Assembly (NCBI GenBank): GCA_016873845.1
Contig: VGVX01000012.1
Location: forward strand, 1-47,052
Direction of reading: 5' to 3'
Source of the DNA: Ignavibacteria bacterium
Lineage (GTDB): Bacteria; Bacteroidota; Ignavibacteria; Ch128b
DNA: 47,052 nt
Positions 41,521 through 47,052 of the stretch are shown here, piece after piece; the first letter of the stretch is position 1, and each line of letters starts with the position of its first letter. The translations under genes were made by a program, and so were the position numbers. Below the pieces are notes generated by a model. The model searched no databases. It was not told where the DNA came from and saw only the letters and a program-made list of their open reading frames with translations.

Positions 41521-42690
41521 ATGTTCAAAATTTGGGCTTTGATCTCTATCGTATACATTTCTACTCTCTTCCAACTGTTGAGTTCGGATAATAACGTCTC
41601 TCAGTTTACAATTACGAACAGTGATTCAATTAAAACCATCAATATCCTTTGTGTCGGCGATTTAATGTGCCATAAACCTCAAGCAGAGGGTGCTTATATT
41701 GATTCGTTGAAAAGCTATGACTTCAATCCAAGTTTTAGATTCGTTCGTGAATTACTATCAAGCGGAGATATAGTTATTGGCAATTTCGAAACTGTAACTG
41801 CAGGAGGTGCATATTCTGGTTATCCACTCTTCAACTCGCCTGATGAATTTTTACATGCAATTAAAAATGCTGGTTTTAATGTATTAGTGACCTCCAATAA
41901 TCATTGTCTCGATAGAGGCGAGAAGGGATTGATTCGTACAGCCAATTTAATTGATGATCTCGGGATCACAAGAGTTGGTACATTTTTATCTTCCAATGAT
42001 AGAGACTCAATTAGAGTATTGAAAATCGCTGATTTCCAAATTGCTGTTTTAGCTTACACTTATGGCACGAATGGAGTTCGATTGCCTGAAGCGAAAAGTT
42101 ATCTTGTAAATCAGATTAATGATAATCAGATCAGTTCTGATATCAATCGATGCAAAATATTAGGGGTGGATTTAGTTCTTGTCTATTTTCATTTCGGTGA
42201 TGAATATCAACTTTATCCTAATTCTTGGCAAAAAAGTATAGTGGAGAAGACTTTTTCACTTGGTGCAGATATTATCATTAGCTCACATCCACATGTTATT
42301 CAACCTCTGGAATTAATAGAACTTGGTGATGAATCAAAACTCGATACTGGACTTGTTGCGTTTTCACTCGGAAATTTCATCTCAAATCAAAGAGGAAGAT
42401 TTAAGCAAGCAGGAGTAATTCTTGAAATTGAGCTCGAAAAGAATTTGGTAACAAATACTAGCCGCATTTCTTTGGTTAAATCTCATCCGACTTGGGTTCA
42501 TATAGAAAGAATTAATGCAAAGACTTCCCACGTAATAATTCCCCTGACAAGCTATAACAAAGAATTATACTCGAAACAGGATCTTTCTTTAATGGAACAA
42601 GCGAGGTCGGATACTTGGAATCAGCTTTCAGGTGAACATAAAATTTTATCAAATAAAAAATCCTCAGGAGGGACAAAATCACCCGATTGA
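41521..42690 (+). CDS. CapA-family metallophosphatase-like protein
   Basis: An N-terminal hydrophobic segment (MFKIWALISIVYISTLFQLL) could anchor or export it. The CapA/PgsA pattern is complete: NILCVGDLMCH, IVIGNFETVTAGG, VLVTSNNHCLDRGEKGL, VYFHFGDEYQLYPNSWQ, ADIIISSHPHVIQPLE and FSLGNFISNQRG. These supply metal ligands of a calcineurin-like fold. CapA homologues act in poly-gamma-glutamate capsule or related envelope polymer export, but no pgsB/capB partner lies near. Length (389) is normal. Its stop overlaps the start of the DNA polymerase gene (TTGA). Confidence 0.85.
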   Translation: MFKIWALISIVYISTLFQLLSSDNNVSQFTITNSDSIKTINILCVGDLMCHKPQAEGAYIDSLKSYDFNPSFRFVRELLSSGDIVIGNFETVTAGGAYSGYPLFNSPDEFLHAIKNAGFNVLVTSNNHCLDRGEKGLIRTANLIDDLGITRVGTFLSSNDRDSIRVLKIADFQIAVLAYTYGTNGVRLPEAKSYLVNQINDNQISSDINRCKILGVDLVLVYFHFGDEYQLYPNSWQKSIVEKTFSLGADIIISSHPHVIQPLELIELGDESKLDTGLVAFSLGNFISNQRGRFKQAGVILEIELEKNLVTNTSRISLVKSHPTWVHIERINAKTSHVIIPLTSYNKELYSKQDLSLMEQARSDTWNQLSGEHKILSNKKSSGGTKSPD

Positions 42691-44996
42691 TTAAGTTTGA
42701 TCCACTTATAATGGGTCATGGGAACACACAGCATATAATCTATGTTCAGCAAATTTCAGCCAATAGGATGAGACTCTACTGCAGAGAAGGAAATTATATT
42801 ATTCAGTCAGAGAAAGATTTCTATCCATTTTTTTACCTAACAGATAATATTCTCCTTAAAGGATTTAATGAAAAGTTTTGGCAAAAAAAAATGGAGGGAA
42901 GCGGAGAGTACCAGTATCTGAGTGTATTTGATGATTGGAACAGTATGTGGCGGGCTGTAAGAACAATCTATAGGAATTTAAAAATCGAAAATGTTCCCAC
43001 GACAATTTTTTCCGATGTACCAGAGATTTATATCAAAACCGATCCAGTAACACAATTTCTACTGCAAAGCGGCGAAACGTTTTTCAAAGGGCTTGAATAC
43101 GAAGACTTAATCCGAATGCAGCTCGATATCGAAACTTACTTCACGAAAGGATTCAGTCAGCCATCACGACCATCGGATAGAATTATTGTAATCGTGTTAT
43201 CGGATAATAGCGGTTGGGAAAAGGTGATTTCCGGAGAAAAACTTTCTGAAAAAGAAATGTTAATCGAATTGATGAATACTATCATCGAGCGCAATCCAGA
43301 TATTATTGAAGGGCATAATATTCTCTCATTTGATCTACCTTATATTTGTGCAAGGTGTAAGTATAATGAGGTGGAGTTTCGAATTGGTCGCGATAAAAGT
43401 GTCCCGCTGGTTGAATCAGTCGATTCATCTTCCGGCTGGGAATCAAGATTCGATTATGTAACCATCGTTGGGAGACAGATAGTTGACACACTGCCGCTCG
43501 TCATTCAATATGATTCAGTTAAACGCGATATGGAAGACCACGGTTTAAAATATTCGGCAAAGCATTTTAATGTTGCGGCAGAAGATCGTATTTACATCGA
43601 AGGGGAGAAAATTAGCTGGTATTGGGATAACGATCCGGAAATATTAATCGAATATGCAAAAGATGATGTCAACGAAGTTAAAGGATTGAGTGAGATTCTT
43701 TTTCCGTCTTATTTTTATCAGGCTCAAATGCTTCCGCTTGATTTTGATCAACTTATAAGAGTTGGCGTATCCACTCGGATTGAACTATTAATGGTGAGGG
43801 AATATCTTAGAGAAAAACGAGCGCTCCCGCAGGCAAAAGTCGGAGGACAGACAACCGGCGGTTACACAAATATTTTTTATACTGGAGTTTATAATAATAT
43901 CGTTCACGCAGACGTTGAATCGCTGTATCCTTCCATAATTCTCAGCCAAAAACTCTCACCCGAATCTGATGAAAAACAAATCTTTCTAAAATTATTAAAA
44001 GAGTTAACTGAGCAGAGGATTAAACTAAAGCATTTGATGCAAAAAGAAAAAAATACGAAGCTTCGTCAGAAATACGATTCAATGCAATCCACATTTAAAA
44101 TTTTTATTAATTCGTTTTACGGCTATCTTGGTTACTTCAAAGGAATTTTTAATGATTACGAAAAAGCTGATACTGTAACTAATTCCGGACAGAAGATTCT
44201 CAAAGAAATAATTGACAAATTTGTAAAAGAGAATTGTAAAGTAATCGAAGTTGATACGGATGGACTATATTTTACTTTAGAAGATGAAAGTTCGGATGAA
44301 ATTTCAGAGAAAACTCTGGTTGATAAAATTAATGATGAATTGCCTGAGGGAATAAATTTAAGTTTTAGCGGCAGATTTTCGCAAATGATGAGCTATAAGA
44401 AAAAAAATTACGCTTTATTAACTTATGATAATCGACTCATAATCAAGGGATCGTCTCTCATATCCCGTTCAATTGAAAAGTATGCAAGGAACTTTATAAA
44501 GTTTTGTATCGAATCAATAATTACGAACAACCTCGATGGTATACCAAAAGTTTATATGAACTTACGTGCTGATATAATCAATCACGCAATTTCGATTCAA
44601 GATTTATCAAAAAGAGAAACTCTCCGAGATGCTTACTCGGTTTATACAAGTGCCGTGGAAAGTGGAAAGCGAACGAAAAGTGCTGCCTATGAGCTTGCAA
44701 TAAAATATTACGGAAGCAAATATGAACCTGGAGATAAAATTACTTACTTCATCACTGGAAGCGATCCAAACGTCACGATTTATGAAAATTGCGAGCTTAT
44801 GGAGTACTATAATTCAAATTCGCCTGTCGAAAATGTCTCTTATTACCTGAAAAAACTTGAAGAATATATTTCCCGTTTCGAGATATTTTTCGCAAAATCA
44901 GATTTCCAAAATCTTTTTCCATCCGAAGAGCAGCTCCAATTTCAAGTCGATAAAATAAAAGTAATCAATAAACCCGTTGTATATGAGGAAGAGTAA
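42687..44996 (+). CDS. Family-B DNA polymerase with proofreading exonuclease
   Basis: 769 residues. The 3'-5' exonuclease has Exo I LDIETYF (Asp147, Glu149), Exo II EGHNILSFDLPYI and Exo III YAKDDVNEV. The polymerase domain has motif A DVESLYPSIILS (Asp409), motif B STFKIFINSFYGYLGYF and motif C VDTDGLYF (Asp523, Asp525). All catalytic acids are present, so it should be active. The TTG start at 42687 overlaps the CapA stop; ATG 42711 is the alternative, with GGAGGG at 42667-42672 as ribosome site. Bacterial family-B enzymes usually serve in repair or lesion bypass. Compact compared with E. coli PolB (783 residues). Confidence 0.92.
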   Translation: MIKFDPLIMGHGNTQHIIYVQQISANRMRLYCREGNYIIQSEKDFYPFFYLTDNILLKGFNEKFWQKKMEGSGEYQYLSVFDDWNSMWRAVRTIYRNLKIENVPTTIFSDVPEIYIKTDPVTQFLLQSGETFFKGLEYEDLIRMQLDIETYFTKGFSQPSRPSDRIIVIVLSDNSGWEKVISGEKLSEKEMLIELMNTIIERNPDIIEGHNILSFDLPYICARCKYNEVEFRIGRDKSVPLVESVDSSSGWESRFDYVTIVGRQIVDTLPLVIQYDSVKRDMEDHGLKYSAKHFNVAAEDRIYIEGEKISWYWDNDPEILIEYAKDDVNEVKGLSEILFPSYFYQAQMLPLDFDQLIRVGVSTRIELLMVREYLREKRALPQAKVGGQTTGGYTNIFYTGVYNNIVHADVESLYPSIILSQKLSPESDEKQIFLKLLKELTEQRIKLKHLMQKEKNTKLRQKYDSMQSTFKIFINSFYGYLGYFKGIFNDYEKADTVTNSGQKILKEIIDKFVKENCKVIEVDTDGLYFTLEDESSDEISEKTLVDKINDELPEGINLSFSGRFSQMMSYKKKNYALLTYDNRLIIKGSSLISRSIEKYARNFIKFCIESIITNNLDGIPKVYMNLRADIINHAISIQDLSKRETLRDAYSVYTSAVESGKRTKSAAYELAIKYYGSKYEPGDKITYFITGSDPNVTIYENCELMEYYNSNSPVENVSYYLKKLEEYISRFEIFFAKSDFQNLFPSEEQLQFQVDKIKVINKPVVYEEE

Positions 44997-45006
44997 GTAA
45001 CTTATT

Positions 45007-46188
45007 ATGAAATCTGCACGCAAATCGATTATTTTTCTTGTTGTACTTATTGACTTGATTGGGTTTGGAATAATTATTCCAATCCTTCCGCACTATTCTG
45101 AGATCTATTTTCATGCAAATGAATTCGAGATCGGGATGCTCATTGCAGCATTCTCATTTTTCCAATTTTTGTCGACACCATTTTTAGGACGCTTATCAGA
45201 TCGAATTGGAAGAAAGCCTGTTATCACTTCAATGCTCGTTGTTTCATTTTTTGCTTACATGCTCTATGCATTCGCTACAAATTATTGGATTGCTCTGTTC
45301 GCACGTTGTGTCGCTGGAATTGGCGGTGGAAGTCTTTCTGCTGCACAAGCATACATAGCAGATGTCACAGATAAAAGTGAACGTGCCAAAGGAATGGGAC
45401 TTATCGGCACAGCATTCGGAGTCGGTTTCGTACTTGGTCCTTTCATCGGCGGCGCCTTGAGTGTCTATGGTTTTCTTGTTCCTAATCTTGCTGCAGCAGG
45501 GTTTTCGTTGATCGCATTTTTAATTGCACACTTTGTGCTGGATGAATCACTGCAATTCCGATCTGATGAACCGAGGGGAAAAACTTCACTACTCAACATC
45601 GAAGGTTATATTGCTGCTTTTTCCAAGAGAGAAACTGGTGCGTTAATTACAATCTTTTTCATTTTAACATTTTCAATTGCCAACACATACGGCACGGCAC
45701 CTATATTAGGATATCGAATGTTGAAATTGACAGATTCACAAATCGGCTATCTCTTTGGGGTAATAGGGCTAATTACAATCTTTGTTCAAGGATATTTGAT
45801 CGGAGTACTTACAAGAAAATATACAGAGAAGTCTCTCCTTTATTTTGGGATAATCATTATGACGATTGGACTTTTTTTGATTCCGCAAAGCAACTCTTTA
45901 TTACTATTAATTATATTTTTTGGATTTACAATGTTTGGTGTTGCGATTTTAAGTCCTGTTATTTTCAGTTTGGTCTCGCAGACAGCTTCACCGACTGAGC
46001 AAGGAAAAGTGCTTGGAATTAATCATTCGATGGGTTCGCTTGGCAGAGTTCTTGGTCCGCTCTGGGGTGGATTTGCTTTCAATTTTTTTGGGTACCAAAG
46101 CCCATTTATAACAGCAGGTATTTTTACATTTATAGGTTTGATAATTAGTTTAACACTCTTTCGAGTTTCAGTAAAAATGTCTCAATAA
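45007..46188 (+). CDS. Major-facilitator multidrug/tetracycline-type exporter
   Basis: 393 residues with about 12 hydrophobic helices. Motif A of drug:H+ antiporters is clear in FLGRLSDRIGRKPVI between helices 2 and 3. Motif C, typical of exporters, is in GMGLIGTAFGVGFVLGPFIGG. A repeat of the fold starts near residue 205 (ETGALITIFFILTF). It resembles TetA-type exporters, but the substrate cannot be told. It begins 10 bases after the polymerase stop, so capA, polB and this gene are probably one unit. Confidence 0.88.
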   Translation: MKSARKSIIFLVVLIDLIGFGIIIPILPHYSEIYFHANEFEIGMLIAAFSFFQFLSTPFLGRLSDRIGRKPVITSMLVVSFFAYMLYAFATNYWIALFARCVAGIGGGSLSAAQAYIADVTDKSERAKGMGLIGTAFGVGFVLGPFIGGALSVYGFLVPNLAAAGFSLIAFLIAHFVLDESLQFRSDEPRGKTSLLNIEGYIAAFSKRETGALITIFFILTFSIANTYGTAPILGYRMLKLTDSQIGYLFGVIGLITIFVQGYLIGVLTRKYTEKSLLYFGIIIMTIGLFLIPQSNSLLLLIIFFGFTMFGVAILSPVIFSLVSQTASPTEQGKVLGINHSMGSLGRVLGPLWGGFAFNFFGYQSPFITAGIFTFIGLIISLTLFRVSVKMSQ

Positions 46189-46489
46189 AAGAAAAAGAGC
46201 TTGAAGGTTGGTGAAATTCTGAATTGATGAACAACCTTCAGGGTCCAATTAAGTCAGCTTAAAAAAGCCAAACTGCTGGAATGCATTTGCTGCAGAAAAG
46301 TTGGATTATTACTGAAATGAGAAAGATACCATCTCTCTAAATGGTGATTTGATTTTGAGGAGGTGGCATCTTTTCAGAGGAAAATCTTAAATCTCAAAGT
46401 CTTTCTTTTCTATTTTATTTGATTTATTTTTAAAACAGAGATTATATTACTGTTATATCTTAGACATCCATAAGCTTTAATCATTTTAA
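46189..46489. other. Structured intergenic region
   Basis: About 300 bases without a gene but with several predicted stems. TGAAGGTTG (46202-46210) pairs perfectly with CAACCTTCA (46232-46240). TCCAA (46244-46248) pairs with TTGGA (46301-46305), enclosing a CTGC/GCAG hairpin. AAAGATACCATCTC pairs with GAGGTGGCATCTTT at 46322-46373. The last about 90 bases are AT-rich. No known riboswitch or small RNA consensus was recognised. It could be a regulatory leader for dus, a small RNA, or nested terminators after the exporter. Confidence 0.4.
46322..46374 (+). terminator. Long hairpin with short T-run
   Basis: AAAGATACCATCTC (46322-46335) pairs with GAGGTGGCATCTTT (46360-46373) over 14 positions with two G-U pairs, around a 24-base loop, followed by only TTTT. 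It may terminate the exporter transcript, though the tail is short, so it may instead be part of a regulatory RNA. Confidence 0.4.
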
Positions 46490-47052
46490 GTGAAAATTGG
46501 AAATATAAATATCGATAAACCATTACTTCTTGCACCAATGGAAGATGTTACGGATGCTTCCTTCAGATTGATATGCAAGAGACTTGGTGCAGATATTGTC
46601 TATACTGAATTCGTGAACTCAGAAGGGCTGATTCGTAAATCTGAAAAGACACACAAAAAATTACGCTTGCTCGATGAGGAACGTCCTGCTGGAATTCAGA
46701 TTTATGGTGCGAACATCGATTCAATGGTTGAAGCAGCTCGAATCGCCGAACAAAAAAATCCAGACCTGATAGATATTAATTGCGGCTGCTGGGTTAAGAA
46801 TGTCGTTGGACATGGTGCTGGTGCGGGATTACTGAAAGATATTCCCTACATGGAGAAAATGATTACGGCAGTTGTTAAAGCAGTACAAATTCCGGTTACA
46901 GTAAAAACCCGTCTTGGTTGGGATCTTGAAAGCATAAAAATTTTCGATGTCGCTAAAATGGTTGAACAAGTAGGTGCGAAAGCAATTACCATTCACTGCC
47001 GTACGAGATCGCAAGGGCACAAAGGTGATCCAGATTGGAATTGGATTCCGCG
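46490..47052 (+). CDS. dus: tRNA-dihydrouridine synthase, 3' end outside window
   Basis: GTG 46490 starts VKIGNINIDKPLLLAPMEDVTDASFRLICK, with the flavin-site PMEDVTD motif of Dus enzymes. TEFVNSEGLIRKSEKT, GIQIYGAN, and VTVKTRLGWD are further family blocks. The catalytic Cys lies in INCGCWVKNVVGHGAGAGLLKD. The family's usual N-x-G-C-P is N-x-G-C-W here, while the Cys and the following GxGAG remain. The frame is open to the last base, about 187 codons of an expected 330. It reduces uridine in the D-loop of tRNA using FMN and NADPH. Confidence 0.92.
   Translation, partial: MKIGNINIDKPLLLAPMEDVTDASFRLICKRLGADIVYTEFVNSEGLIRKSEKTHKKLRLLDEERPAGIQIYGANIDSMVEAARIAEQKNPDLIDINCGCWVKNVVGHGAGAGLLKDIPYMEKMITAVVKAVQIPVTVKTRLGWDLESIKIFDVAKMVEQVGAKAITIHCRTRSQGHKGDPDWNWIP

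Overview
The window is AT-rich and almost entirely plus-strand. It most resembles a bacterium of the Bacteroidota/Chlorobiota/Ignavibacteriota superphylum, probably Ignavibacteria-like (inference). The evidence is a type IX secretion PorU-PorV pair, secreted proteins ending in FlgD-like sorting domains, several TTG-N18-21-TATATTTG promoters of the Bacteroidota type, a TPR-sensor histidine kinase, a YbbR protein, a bacterial family-B DNA polymerase, a deoxyhypusine-synthase homologue and a bacterial histone-H1-like protein. No rRNA, tRNA or CRISPR was recognised by eye.

Layout. (1) 1-5300 is an accessory region. It has the 3' part of a HARE-HTH/nuclease-like gene, two small unknown genes, the C-terminal stub of a DNA methylase, then small genes of unknown function separated by long inverted-repeat spacers that carry a CGTTAGCG-like core. 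One of these genes is frameshifted, and a katG 3' stub lies on the minus strand. This looks like a graveyard or cassette array of acquired genes. (2) 5307-9672 holds a GNAT acetyltransferase, a TPR histidine kinase, endonuclease III and an HD-domain protein. (3) 9700-22592 is the cell-surface and secretion block: a promoter and hairpin leader, porU, porV, a large M6-peptidase-like protein whose zinc site is destroyed, a GxxExxY relic bounded by inverted repeats, a surface metallopeptidase/beta-propeller/barrel protein, and a DUF5683-like protein. (4) 22634-31558 is housekeeping: der, a CoA-disulfide-reductase-like flavoprotein, upp, a TPR protein, rel/spoT, ruvX and a GH13 lipoprotein. (5) 31654-32530 has a Bacteroidota-type promoter and two bacterial microcompartment (BMC) shell proteins with no cargo enzymes beside them. 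(6) 32586-36598 is a tightly packed run ybbR-tmk-ctp-tauE, followed by a minus-strand response regulator. (7) 37168-47052 holds an alpha/beta hydrolase coupled to an ETF:menaquinone-oxidoreductase-like Fe-S membrane protein, the deoxyhypusine-synthase homologue, the H1-like protein, a CapA phosphatase translationally coupled to a family-B polymerase, an MFS exporter, a structured intergenic region and the 5' part of a dus gene.

How the genes relate. PorU (sortase) and PorV (outer-membrane shuttle) process and attach proteins with C-terminal sorting domains. The M6-like protein two genes on has such a domain and is a plausible client. Many gene pairs overlap by 1-4 bases or are nearly contiguous (upp, tmk/ctp/tauE, hydrolase/Fe-S protein, capA/polB), so they are likely co-transcribed. 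Several operons begin directly behind a Rho-independent hairpin whose U-tract ends only 0-40 bases before the start codon, a recurring arrangement that could be simple compaction or attenuation.

The observations most worth following up are the two orphan BMC proteins (one with a Lys at the pore and a Rho_N/SAP-like tail), the cassette-like spacers at 1341-3550, the pseudo-active-site M6 protein, and the inverted-repeat-bounded GxxExxY relic whose neighbouring repeat copy appears to supply the N-terminus of the next secreted protein. All family assignments were made by reading motifs; no database search was run.
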